A stretch of DNA of 25,459 bases, taken from positions 1 to 25,459 of the forward strand of contig CAZKTO010000045.1 in the NCBI GenBank assembly GCA_964555685.1. Direction: 5' to 3'. Below are positions 1 to 6,838 of the stretch, one piece after another. The notes under the pieces are model-generated. The model saw nothing but the letters and a program-made list of their open reading frames with translations. It did not search any database and was not told the DNA's origin. Within the stretch, counting starts at the first letter, position 1, and each line of letters begins with the position of its first letter. A program made the translations under genes and the position numbers. The DNA comes from CAZKTO01 sp964555685. GTDB lineage: Bacteria; Chloroflexota; Dehalococcoidia; SHYB01.

Positions 1-642
1 CATCTGCGTCCGGTCCACGACCATGTTGTCGCGCAGGAAGTCGAAGCCGCACTCGGTGTTGGTCCCGTAGGTGACGTGGGCCGCGTAGGCCTCCGTGCGG
101 GGCGCCGGACGCAGGCTATTGAGGTGCTCGTCGTCCACCTCGGCCGAGGGGTCGAAGAGGTACGACGTCTCGTGCTGGAGACAGCCGATGCTGAGGCCCA
201 GGAGATGGTAGATGGGGCCCATCCACTGGGTGTCGCGCCGGGCCAGGTAGTCGTTCACCGTCACGATGTGGACGCCCTTGCCCTGGAGCGCGTTCAGATA
301 GGCCGGCAGGGTGGCCACCAGCGTCTTGCCCTCGCCGGTGCGCATCTCGGCGATCTTGCCCTGGTGCAGGACCATGCCGCCGATGAGCTGGACGTCGAAG
401 TGGCGTTGGCCCAGGGTGCGCTTGGCCGCCTCGCGGACGGCGGCGAAGGCCTCCGGCAGGAGGTCCTCCAACTCCTCGCCGTCCCGGAGCCGCTTCTGGA
501 ACTCCTGGGTCTTGGCCCGGAGATCGGCGTCCGAGAGGGCCTGGAACTCGGGTTCGAGGGCGTTGATCTCGCCGGCGATGGGCCGGAGCCACTTCAACTC
601 CTTCTCGTTAGCGTCGCCGAGGATCTTGGAGAGCTTGAGCAT
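1..642 (-). CDS. secA: Preprotein translocase ATPase SecA, N-terminal part (runs off left edge)
   Basis: SecA is the cytoplasmic motor ATPase that drives unfolded preproteins through SecYEG. The 214 residues visible start with MLKLSKILGDANEKEL and continue without a stop to base 1, where the frame is still open. NBD1 hallmarks are present: the Walker A stretch MRTGEGKTLVATLPAYLNAL, the downstream VNDYLARRD, and the SecA signature YGTNTECGFDFLRDNMV near the end. The family is usually 800-950 aa, so about a quarter is seen. The start ATG (642-640) matches the usual SecA N-terminus; the ribosome binding site is weak (AAAGG). A TATAAT-like box on this strand lies about 55 bases upstream. The gene is divergent from nothing obvious; 540 bp of repeat-rich DNA separates it from the next operon. 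Identity is near certain. Confidence 0.97.
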   Translation of the reverse strand, partial: MLKLSKILGDANEKELKWLRPIAGEINALEPEFQALSDADLRAKTQEFQKRLRDGEELEDLLPEAFAAVREAAKRTLGQRHFDVQLIGGMVLHQGKIAEMRTGEGKTLVATLPAYLNALQGKGVHIVTVNDYLARRDTQWMGPIYHLLGLSIGCLQHETSYLFDPSAEVDDEHLNSLRPAPRTEAYAAHVTYGTNTECGFDFLRDNMVVDRTQM

Positions 643-696
643 GGTGGGCCTTTGGGCGAATTGGGGAGGGTCGGGCGCCGCCTGCCCCCAGCCTCA

Positions 697-702
697 ATTA
701 TA
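697..702 (-). promoter_or_regulatory. Putative -10 box of secA
   Basis: On the minus strand this reads TATAAT, 55 bases before the secA ATG. No good -35 hexamer is seen 16-18 bases upstream. It sits at the edge of a 16-bp tandem duplication whose second unit carries a similar TATATA. Confidence 0.4.
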
Positions 703-730
703 TAACGAGCCAGGTATATAACGAGCCAGG
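699..730. repeat. 16-bp tandem duplication in the secA promoter region
   Basis: The unit TATATAACGAGCCAGG occurs twice, perfectly, at 699-714 and 715-730. On the minus strand both units contain an AT-rich TATATA block in otherwise GC-rich DNA, so the duplication repeats a -10-like block upstream of secA. Confidence 0.9.
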
Positions 731-893
731 CAGGCGCCTGGTTCAGCCAACCAGGGCAATCGCGTCTTCGTCCGATGCCCCCGCAGAAGGCGGGGTTCCG
801 AAGACCTTTGCCTCGGCAGCACGTTACACGACACATCGAAGGTTACTCAACCGTTGAGATCGCAGCTTCCTGGAGTTGGCAACGCCCTAACCC

Positions 894-1054
894 CCTCGCC
901 CCCTTCCCTAAAGAGGAAGGGGGTATCGTCCCTCTCCTTGCAGGAGAGAGCTTGCCCCGAGTCCTTCGAGGGGGACAGGAGGGAGAGGGCCATACTGATC
1001 CTGCTGCGATCACGATCGTTCAGACACCAGAAGCCCCGCCCCGACTCGTCGGGG
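894..1054 (+). repeat. Dispersed intergenic repeat, copy A
   Basis: Starts at GCCCTAACCCC and contains CTCTCCTTGCAGGAGAG, GGACAGGAGGGAGAGGGCC and GAAGCCCCGCCCCGACTCGT. It aligns over about 150 bp with 3755-3899 in the same orientation; copy A has about 22 extra bases after the CTCCTTGCAGGAGAG hairpin. It is C-rich then G-rich and can fold on itself. No coding potential is seen. Together with copy B it brackets the minus-strand crotonase-prs-NIPSNAP operon. Confidence 0.85.
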
Positions 1055-1065
1055 CTGCGGGGTCG

Positions 1066-1111
1066 CCACCCCAGGCCCTTCGTCCCGATTGCATCGGGAC
1101 TCAGGGTGACC
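1066..1111 (-). repeat. Partial copy of the TGTCACCCTGAG palindromic element
   Basis: Read on the minus strand this begins GGTCACCCTGAGTCCCGAT and continues into CGAAGGGCCTGGGGTGG, matching the left half of the element seen complete at 8807-8936 and interrupted at 6839-7091. An inner hairpin GTCCCGAT/ATCGGGAC (1082-1100, 3-nt loop) replaces the usual centre. The rest of the 643-1183 gap holds the tandem duplication, repeat copy A and nothing else I can recognise. Confidence 0.6.
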
Positions 1112-1183
1112 GCGACGACCTGCACCGTGTTCGCTCCATACGACGCGATTGCCCGGCGGAAGGGGCGCCAAGGCGGCGCGAGC

Positions 1184-1852
1184 CTAGGGCGCCAGCGGGT
1201 TCATCGCCCGCGGGCCCGCCACCAGCATGCGCAGGTCGTAGTCATGACGGAGCAGCGGCGCCGACTCCTGCCATCCCGAGCGGCGGATGTCCCCCATGCG
1301 GCGGGCCATCCCCTCAGCGTGGTTGGCCCAGTCCTTCACCGCCAGCAGGATGAGCACGTCGTTGGCGCGGTCCATCAGCGACCAGATGCCGACGAGCTCC
1401 CGCCCGTGCTGGCGCGTGACTGGAAGGAACTTCTCCAGGTAGTGGTCGATGTACGCCTGGCGCTTCCCCGGCGAGACGCGGATGTACTCGTGCATGAAGA
1501 GGCGGCTGCGCAGGCCCGATTGGACCAGCTGGTCCAGGCTCGGCGAGCGCTCGTCGGGCTCCATGGTGATGGAGGAGCCGCCGGTCCGCAGCTTCCAGTC
1601 GGCGTCGGCCCAGGAGACGAGGCCGCCGGGCCCGCCGTGGCGCTCCATGACGCCGGCGTAGTGGGCCCAGCCGGCGAACTCCCAGAGGAAGTAGACCTCG
1701 TGCCAGCGGCCGGTGGCCCCCGCCGTGTACCAGACGCCCATGCAGCGCGCGCCCACCTCGGCGGCGTGGGCCCAGCCAGCCTCCACCGCGGCCAGGTAAC
1801 GCTCCACCTGCCCCGGGACGATCTCGGCGCGCTCTTGGAGGTAGACGCGCAT
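1184..1852 (-). CDS. NIPSNAP-like protein with two dimeric alpha/beta-barrel domains
   Basis: A 222-aa protein built from two similar halves: residues 1-75 (MRVYLQERAEIVPGQVERYL ... WHEVYFLWEF) and about 115-200 (FMHEYIRVSPGKRQAYIDHY ... DVLILLAVKDW). Each half shows the NIPSNAP/ferredoxin-like pattern of a strand, a helix with a Y-x-x-x-(F/V) stretch, and a W-rich strand. The family has no firm biochemical role; bacterial members often sit beside catabolic or fatty-acid genes. No signal peptide is seen. It is last in the crotonase-prs operon, 12 bases after the prs stop, so it is probably co-transcribed; its ribosome binding site is weak. A paralogue with the same two-domain plan is at 20915-21583. 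Family assignment is from pattern recognition and is fairly sure; function is unknown. Confidence 0.75.
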   Translation of the reverse strand: MRVYLQERAEIVPGQVERYLAAVEAGWAHAAEVGARCMGVWYTAGATGRWHEVYFLWEFAGWAHYAGVMERHGGPGGLVSWADADWKLRTGGSSITMEPDERSPSLDQLVQSGLRSRLFMHEYIRVSPGKRQAYIDHYLEKFLPVTRQHGRELVGIWSLMDRANDVLILLAVKDWANHAEGMARRMGDIRRSGWQESAPLLRHDYDLRMLVAGPRAMNPLAP

Positions 1853-1864
1853 GGGATGGCAAGC

Positions 1865-2821
1865 CTACGTGAACAGCGCCCCCACGCTCTCGCCCTCGTG
1901 GATGCGGCGGATCGCCTCGCCAAAGAGGGGAGCTACCGAGAGCACCGTGATCTTGTGGTCCCGCTTGGTGTCGGGGATCGGGATGGTGTCCGTCAGCACC
2001 ACCTCTTTGAGGGGCGCCGTGCGGAGCCGCTCCCCCGCTGGGCCCGAAAGCACCCCGTGCGTGGCGCAGGCGTAGATGTCCGTCACCCCGGCGGCCAGGA
2101 GCGCCCGGGCGGCCGCCAGCAGCGAGCCCCCCGTATCGATCTCGTCGTCGAAGGTGAGGGCCTTCCTGCCCCGCACGTCGCCGATGACGTTCAGGCTCTC
2201 GGGCTGGCCCTCCACCCGCCGCTTCTCGATGATGGCGAGAGGGGCGTTGAGCCGCTCGGCCAGGTCCCGCGCCCGCTTCGAGATGCCGATGTCCGTGGCC
2301 ACCACGACCAGGTCCTTGATCGCCTTGTCCTGGAAGTAGCTGGAGAGGATGGTCATGGCCGTCAGCTCGTCCACCGGGATATTGAAGAAGCCCTGGATCT
2401 GGCCGGCGTGGAGGTCCATCGTCAGCACGCGGTCGGCGCCGGCGGTGGTGATGAGATCGGCCACCAGGCGCGCCGTGATGGGCACCCGCGGCTGGTCCTT
2501 CTTGTCGGTGCGGCCGTAGGCGTAGTAGGGGACGACGGCGGTGATGCGCCCCGCGGACGCCCGCTTCGCCGCGTCGATCATGATCAAGAACTCCATGATG
2601 CTGCTGTTCACGGGCGAGGAGAAGGGTTGGACGATGAAGACGTCGCGCTGCCGGACGTTCTCCTGGAACTTGACGAAGATGTTCTCGTTGCTGAACTCCG
2701 AGAGGTCGCACTTGCCCAGCGGGGTCCGGAGGTAACGGCAGATGGCGCCGGCCATCTCCGGATTGGCGCGGCCCGTGAAGACCCTGGGGCCGCCGTTGAA
2801 GCCTTGATAGTCGTGCTTCAC
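1865..2821 (-). CDS. prs: Ribose-phosphate pyrophosphokinase (PRPP synthetase)
   Basis: Makes phosphoribosyl pyrophosphate from ribose-5-phosphate and ATP for nucleotide, His and Trp synthesis. 318 aa, the normal size. Visible motifs: FSNENIFVKFQENVR in the N-terminal domain, the ATP loop PYYAYGRTDKKDQPRVPITA, DLHAGQIQGFFNIPVDEL, the flexible loop region EKRRVEG, and the PRPP loop as DDEIDTGGSL instead of the common DDMIDTAGT. The C-terminus reads VGALF. The start is taken as GTG 2821-2819 because GGGGAGG lies 8 bases before it, at the end of the upstream crotonase gene. The same frame stays open through the crotonase gene, but that upstream part is out-of-frame shadow. It lies 5 bases after the crotonase stop and 12 bases before the NIPSNAP-like gene, so operonic. 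Confidence 0.95.
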   Translation of the reverse strand: MKHDYQGFNGGPRVFTGRANPEMAGAICRYLRTPLGKCDLSEFSNENIFVKFQENVRQRDVFIVQPFSSPVNSSIMEFLIMIDAAKRASAGRITAVVPYYAYGRTDKKDQPRVPITARLVADLITTAGADRVLTMDLHAGQIQGFFNIPVDELTAMTILSSYFQDKAIKDLVVVATDIGISKRARDLAERLNAPLAIIEKRRVEGQPESLNVIGDVRGRKALTFDDEIDTGGSLLAAARALLAAGVTDIYACATHGVLSGPAGERLRTAPLKEVVLTDTIPIPDTKRDHKITVLSVAPLFGEAIRRIHEGESVGALFT

Positions 2822-2826
2822 CGGGC

Positions 2827-3639
2827 CTACCTCCCCTGGTAGTTGGGCGGCCGCTTCTCGCGGAAGGCGGCCACGCCCTCTTTGTGGTCTTGGGAAGAGA
2901 GGGTGATCGTCTCGCTGGCTGCGGCGAACTTCATCGCCGTCTCCAGATCGACCTCCAGGCCCTTGTAGAGGTTGAGCTTGGCCAGGCGCAGGGCGATGGG
3001 CGGCCCCGCAGCGATCTTGCGGGCCATCTCCATCGTCGCCGCCTCCAGCTCGGCCTGGGGCACCAGCTTGTTCAGCATGCCGGTCCGGTAGGCCTCCGGC
3101 GCCTCCAGGAAGTCGCCCGTGAAGATGAGCTCGGCGGCCTTGGCCAGGCCCAGGACCCGCGGGTAGAGCCAGGTGCCGCCCCAGCCGGGGAAGAGGCCGA
3201 TGCGGATGTAGGCGGACATGAACCGCGCACGCTCCGAGCCCACGCGGATGTCGCAGGCGCAGGCGATGTCGAACCCCGCGCCGGAGGCGACGCCGTTGAC
3301 CATGGCGATGGTCGGCTTCTCGACCCGCTGGAGCCCCAGGATGATCTCCTGGGCCGAGCGAAAGGCCCGGCGTACGTCGTCCAGGGACCCGGTGTTGTAC
3401 TGGGTCCGGCGGCTGCCGCCCGCGAGGCCCGATACGTCGGCGCCGGCGCAGAAGGCGCGCCCCGCGCCCGTCAGGATGATGACGCCCGTCCCGTCGTCCC
3501 GGTCCAGATCGCGGATGGCCTGCGCCAGCTGCTCCTCGAGCTCGGGGGTGAGGGCGTTCAGCCGGTCGGGCCGGTTGAGGGTGACCTTGGCGATGCGGTC
3601 GCGCTGTTCGACGAGCACCAATGGTTCGGTGGATGCCAT
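2827..3639 (-). CDS. Enoyl-CoA hydratase/isomerase (crotonase) family protein, catalytic glutamates replaced
   Basis: 270-aa crotonase-fold protein. Seen: LNRPDRLNALTPEL, the oxyanion-hole block RAFCAGADV (61-69), AMVNGVASGAGFDIA, and FPGWGGTWLYPRVLG. In classical enoyl-CoA hydratase two glutamates activate water (E144 and E164, rat numbering). Here the equivalent positions are D124 (GFDIA) and Y144 (SAYIRIGL), so plain hydratase activity is doubtful; an isomerase, thioesterase or other crotonase reaction on an acyl-CoA is more likely. The ATG at 3639 is preceded by GAGGGGA. First gene of the operon with prs and the NIPSNAP-like gene, with a TGCTATAAT promoter box upstream. The fold is sure, the reaction is not. 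Confidence 0.88.
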   Translation of the reverse strand: MASTEPLVLVEQRDRIAKVTLNRPDRLNALTPELEEQLAQAIRDLDRDDGTGVIILTGAGRAFCAGADVSGLAGGSRRTQYNTGSLDDVRRAFRSAQEIILGLQRVEKPTIAMVNGVASGAGFDIACACDIRVGSERARFMSAYIRIGLFPGWGGTWLYPRVLGLAKAAELIFTGDFLEAPEAYRTGMLNKLVPQAELEAATMEMARKIAAGPPIALRLAKLNLYKGLEVDLETAMKFAAASETITLSSQDHKEGVAAFREKRPPNYQGR

Positions 3640-3680
3640 GGGTCCCCTCGCGGCGGCGTCCTGGAGGAAGGACGGGTTGC

Positions 3681-3689
3681 ATTATAGCA
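3681..3689 (-). promoter_or_regulatory. Extended -10 promoter of the crotonase-prs operon
   Basis: The minus strand reads TGCTATAAT, a perfect TATAAT with the extended TGn. It lies 42 bases before the ATG. No clear -35 hexamer, as expected for an extended -10 promoter. Confidence 0.6.
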
Positions 3690-3754
3690 TGCGCCCGCCC
3701 CCGGCCACGTTGACACAGCCCCGTCCGGCGGCCAGAATCGATGGGCGCCCGAAG

Positions 3755-3899
3755 GCCCTAACCCCGGCCCCCTTCCCTACAGGGAAGGGGTGTCGTCCCT
3801 CTCCTTGCAGGAGAGGGACAGGAGGGAGAGGGCCATAGCTCGCCTGCTGCGACCGCGATCGCTCAGGCACTCGAGAAGCCCCGCCCCGACTCGTCGGGA
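3755..3899 (+). repeat. Dispersed intergenic repeat, copy B
   Basis: Same element as 894-1054 and in the same orientation: GCCCTAACCCC, CTCTCCTTGCAGGAGAG, ACAGGAGGGAGAGGGCCATA, then GAAGCCCCGCCCCGACTCGT. It ends just before the ribosome binding site of the SDR gene, so it may form part of that gene's leader. Confidence 0.85.
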
Positions 3900-3917
3900 C
3901 TGTGAGGAGGTTTACGC

Positions 3918-4667
3918 ATGCAGCTTGCAGGCAAGGTCGCCATCGTCACGGGGGCCAGCCGCGGCCTCGGCCGGGGGATCGCCACCGTCCTGGCCCGCGA
4001 GGGCGCCGCCGTCATGGTGGCCGCCCGCAGCGAGAGTCAGGGCCGCATCCCCGGCACCATCCACGAGACCGCCGAACGGATCCAGCAGGCCGGCGGCAAG
4101 GCCCTGGCCGTCAAGTGCGACGTTACCCAGGAGGCCGACGTCAAGGCGATGGTTCAGAAAACGCTGGAGACCTTCGGCCACATCGACCTGCTGGTGAACA
4201 ACGCCGGTGGCTCCTTCACCTACGAGCGCGTCGCGACCTACCCCGTGAGCCGCTTCGACCGCCTCGTGGCCCTGAATATCCGCGGCGTCTTCCTCTGCTG
4301 CCAGGCCGTCCTTCCAACGATGATCCAGCGGAAGCGGGGCGTCATCATCACCATCTCCTCGGGGGCCTCCGCCGCCTTCCGCTATCCCGGCGACACCATG
4401 TATGGAATGTCCAAGGCGGCCGTGGAGCGCTTCAGCATGGGCCTGGCGGGCGAGGTCCGGGAGCACAACATCTCCGTGGTGGCCGTCCAGCCGGGGCGAG
4501 TCAAGACCGAGGGCGCCGTCGCCATCTACCCCAAGGACATGGACTGGACCGGCTGGCAGGACCCGGAGGAGGTCGGGCCGGCTATCGTCTGGCTGGCCCA
4601 GCAGGACGCCCGGTCGTTCACCATGCGCGTCGTGCGCACGACCGATTTCGGGACCGTCTGGCCCTAG
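3918..4667 (+). CDS. Short-chain dehydrogenase/reductase (SDR)
   Basis: 249-aa classical SDR, an NAD(P)-dependent oxidoreductase of alcohols and ketones. Cofactor motif TGASRGLG at 11-18, NNAG in the NNAGGSF stretch near 93, catalytic Ser in ISSGAS near 147, and Y162-x3-K166 (YGMSK). The ATG is fixed by GAGGAGG seven bases upstream. The substrate cannot be told; the C-terminus (TTDFGTVWP) does not carry the usual short substrate-lid ending. The slipin gene follows after 78 bases with its own promoter-like box, so co-transcription is uncertain. Cytoplasmic; no signal peptide. Confidence 0.92.
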   Translation: MQLAGKVAIVTGASRGLGRGIATVLAREGAAVMVAARSESQGRIPGTIHETAERIQQAGGKALAVKCDVTQEADVKAMVQKTLETFGHIDLLVNNAGGSFTYERVATYPVSRFDRLVALNIRGVFLCCQAVLPTMIQRKRGVIITISSGASAAFRYPGDTMYGMSKAAVERFSMGLAGEVREHNISVVAVQPGRVKTEGAVAIYPKDMDWTGWQDPEEVGPAIVWLAQQDARSFTMRVVRTTDFGTVWP

Positions 4668-4680
4668 CGCGGGCCGCCCG

Positions 4681-4689
4681 TGGTACAAT
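4681..4689 (+). promoter_or_regulatory. Extended -10 promoter before slipin
   Basis: TGGTACAAT, a TGn-extended -10 box, 56 bases before the slipin ATG in GC-rich spacer. No convincing -35. Confidence 0.45.
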
Positions 4690-4745
4690 CTGGCCGCTGG
4701 AAGGGCGAGGCGGCCGTCCCGGGCCCCTCGTCTCAGGAGTGAGCC

Positions 4746-5525
4746 ATGGGCGCCTGGCTGGCCCCGGTCATCATCGTCCTTGTGCTGGTGGCCATCTACG
4801 GCGCCGCCTCCATCCGCATCGTCAAGGAGTACGAGCGGGGCGTCCTCTTCGCCACCGGCCGCCTCGTGGGCGCCCGCGGGCCCGGCCTCTTCTTCGTCCC
4901 GCCCCTCTTCAAGACGATGACCAGGATCGACCTGCGCATCGCCACCATCGACGTCCCCGTCCACGAGGCCATCACCCGCGACAGCGTCACCGTCGACATC
5001 ATCGCCGTCGTCTTCTATCGCGTCGTCGAGCCCGAGGCCGCCCTCGTCCGGGCCGCCGACTACGTGCAAGCGACGCGCGAGGTGACTCAGACGACGGTCC
5101 GGAGCGTCGTGGGCCAGTCCAAGCTGGACGACCTCCTCGCCGAGCGCCCCCAGATCAACCAGCGGCTCCAGCAGGCCATCGACGAGCGGACCGACGCGTG
5201 GGGCGTCCGCGTCCCGGCCGTCGAGATCAAGGACGTGAAGCTGCCCGAGGACCTGCAGCGGGCCATGGCCAGCCAGGCCGAGGCCGAGCGCGAGGGGCGC
5301 GTCAAGGTCATCCAGGCCGAGGCCGAGTTCCAGGCGGCCCAGCGCCTCGCCGACGCCAGTCGAATCATCTCGGCGCACCCGGCCGCGCTCCAGCTCCGCT
5401 ACCTCCAGACCCTCGCCGATATCTCCAGTGACCGCACCAACACCGTCATCTTTCCGCTGCCCATCGACCTCGTGAAGGCCTTCCTCGTCCGCAACTCGGA
5501 CAAGGGAAGCGACGGCGGGACCTAA
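4746..5525 (+). CDS. Slipin (stomatin/prohibitin SPFH-domain membrane protein)
   Basis: 259 aa. One N-terminal membrane segment (about residues 5-21, APVIIVLVLVAIYGAA), then the SPFH domain: IVKEYERGVLFATGRLVGAR, GPGLFFVPP, RIDLRIATIDVPVHEAITRD, VFYRVVEPEAA, and the conserved TTVRSVVGQSKLDDLLAER. An Ala/Glu-rich helix follows (QAEAEREGRVKVIQAEAE), expected to form the coiled coil that drives oligomerisation. Members scaffold membrane microdomains and often act with an NfeD/ClpP-type protease gene. No NfeD neighbour is visible here: upstream is an SDR and downstream a convergent biotin ligase. The start is supported by CAGGAG six bases upstream. Family call very sure; specific role unknown. 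Confidence 0.93.
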   Translation: MGAWLAPVIIVLVLVAIYGAASIRIVKEYERGVLFATGRLVGARGPGLFFVPPLFKTMTRIDLRIATIDVPVHEAITRDSVTVDIIAVVFYRVVEPEAALVRAADYVQATREVTQTTVRSVVGQSKLDDLLAERPQINQRLQQAIDERTDAWGVRVPAVEIKDVKLPEDLQRAMASQAEAEREGRVKVIQAEAEFQAAQRLADASRIISAHPAALQLRYLQTLADISSDRTNTVIFPLPIDLVKAFLVRNSDKGSDGGT

Positions 5526-5537
5526 CCCTCCGAGACC

Positions 5538-6335
5538 CTACCCCCGCAGGCTGACCTCGCCCGCGATAAGCCTTGCCAGTGTCGCGTCGTCCCGGCGCAG
5601 CAGGAGCGCCCCGTCGGCGTCCACGTCCTCGGCCACGCCCTCCTCGGCCGAGGAGGGATCGCCGGGCCAGGTCACCCGCACGCGCCGACCCAGCGTGCTC
5701 AGACGCGCCCGCCACTCAGCGACGAGTGACTGTCCCGCGTTGGTCTGGTCGTAGAGTGCGTCGAGCTCGACGAGGAGCGCCCGCAGCACCGCCAGGCGGT
5801 CCGCCGGCCGGCCCAGCTCTCGCGCCAGGCTCGTCGCCGTGGCGGCGATCTCCGGGTGCCGCGAGGGGTCCAGCGTCACGTTCAACCCGATCCCCACGAT
5901 GGCGAATTCGACGCCGGCATCCTTCATGACGCTGTCGACGAGGATGCCCGCCAGCTTCCGGCCGCCGATCTCGACGTCGTTGGGCCACTTGATCGAGGGG
6001 CGCAGGCCCGTCTCACGCTCGACGGCCCGGGCCACCGCCAGCGACGCGACGATCCCCAGGGCGAGGAGGCGCTCCGGGGCCGGGCGCAGGACGATCGAGA
6101 GGTAGACCGAGGCACCGGGAGGCGAGACCCAGGCCCGCTGGAAGCGGCCCCGGCCCTGCGTCTGGTGGTCGGCGACAACGATGGTGCCCTCAGGCGCGCC
6201 TCGGCGCGCCTCGGCAGTGGCCACGTCCATCGTTGAGGTGACCGAGGTCTGGTAGACCACTCGCCGGCCGATAGAGCGCGTGGGCAGGCCGGCCCGGATG
6301 GCCTCGGCCGAGAGCGCCCGGCCGGGCCCGGTCAC
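5538..6335 (-). CDS. birA: Biotin--[acetyl-CoA-carboxylase] ligase, catalytic domain only
   Basis: Attaches biotin to the carboxyl-carrier protein of acetyl-CoA and related carboxylases. 265 aa: TSVTSTMDVA near 30-39, the biotinyl-AMP loop GRGRFQRAW (61-69), the KWPND motif (116-120), K127 in GGRKLAGIL, VGIGLNV, and a small C-terminal SH3-like domain. Bifunctional BirA starts with a winged-helix repressor domain of about 60 residues; here only the linker-like LSAEAIRAGLPTRSIGRRV precedes catalysis, so this is a ligase without DNA-binding activity. The GTG start (6335-6333) overlaps the TGA of the phosphatase gene by four bases (GTGA), which points to translational coupling. Very sure. Confidence 0.94.
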   Translation of the reverse strand: MTGPGRALSAEAIRAGLPTRSIGRRVVYQTSVTSTMDVATAEARRGAPEGTIVVADHQTQGRGRFQRAWVSPPGASVYLSIVLRPAPERLLALGIVASLAVARAVERETGLRPSIKWPNDVEIGGRKLAGILVDSVMKDAGVEFAIVGIGLNVTLDPSRHPEIAATATSLARELGRPADRLAVLRALLVELDALYDQTNAGQSLVAEWRARLSTLGRRVRVTWPGDPSSAEEGVAEDVDADGALLLRRDDATLARLIAGEVSLRG

Positions 6336-6748
6336 CGGTGCGAGGCCCCGTTCAAGGCCGCCAGCACCCGGTCCCTGTCCACCAAGAGCCCAGGATCGAT
6401 GTTCAGCGGCCGGGTGCGCCGCCGGGCGATCAGGTCCAAGGCATCATCGAAGGAGAGGGTGTGCCGCCAGGTGAAGTAGAGGGCCAGAACGTACGGCGAG
6501 CGGCTGACCCCCGAGGCGCAGTGCACCAGGACCTTGCCCTCCTGGGCCAGCGCGTCGACGCGCCGCACCACCTCCGCCACCGCCTCGTGCGGGTTGCCGG
6601 GCCCGTCGATGAGCGGCAGGTGCTCCGAGCGGACGTCCGTCCGGTAGGGCGTGTACCTATCGAGGTTGACGATGGCGTCGACGACCGAGAGATCGGTCTT
6701 GGACGACGGATAGCCGGAGATGGCGACGCGCTGCGTGATCCAGTCCAT
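6332..6748 (-). CDS. Dual-specificity-type protein phosphatase (cysteine phosphatase)
   Basis: 138-aa compact protein with the phosphatase signature HCASGVSRS: catalytic C77, R83, and a possible general acid D48 in the LPLID loop. The size and pattern (short core, single HC-x5-R loop, then YVLALYFTWR) fit the DSP/cyclin-dependent-kinase-inhibitor-3-like group of bacterial dual-specificity phosphatases. The substrate is unknown. The ATG at 6748 gives the natural N-terminus MDWITQRVAISGYPSS; the frame stays open to 6964 only because it reads into a palindromic repeat. No strong ribosome binding site. Its last bases overlap birA. Confidence 0.85.
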   Translation of the reverse strand: MDWITQRVAISGYPSSKTDLSVVDAIVNLDRYTPYRTDVRSEHLPLIDGPGNPHEAVAEVVRRVDALAQEGKVLVHCASGVSRSPYVLALYFTWRHTLSFDDALDLIARRRTRPLNIDPGLLVDRDRVLAALNGASHR

Positions 6749-6838
6749 CAGGATAGTCCGATGAAACCCTCGCCACGAAATTCTACCACAGCACGATGGC
6801 GCGCCTCGATTTCGGGACGCCGCCGGCGCTAGAACTGG

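Noticed and set aside
854..2842. A 662-codon open frame on the plus strand
   Set aside because: It is antisense to the NIPSNAP-like and prs genes, runs through repeats, has no family motif, and is rich in Arg/Gly/Ala/Pro/His/Asp as expected of a GC-rich shadow frame.
1865..3682. A 605-codon minus-strand frame that could suggest a PRPP synthetase fusion
   Set aside because: The part upstream of 2821 is the crotonase gene read out of frame; only the last 318 codons look like protein, and a strong ribosome binding site precedes the GTG at 2821.
3902..5431. A 509-codon plus-strand frame across the SDR and slipin
   Set aside because: Shadow frame: extreme Arg/Pro/Gly/His content and no motifs; the real genes in the other frames have clear signatures and ribosome binding sites.
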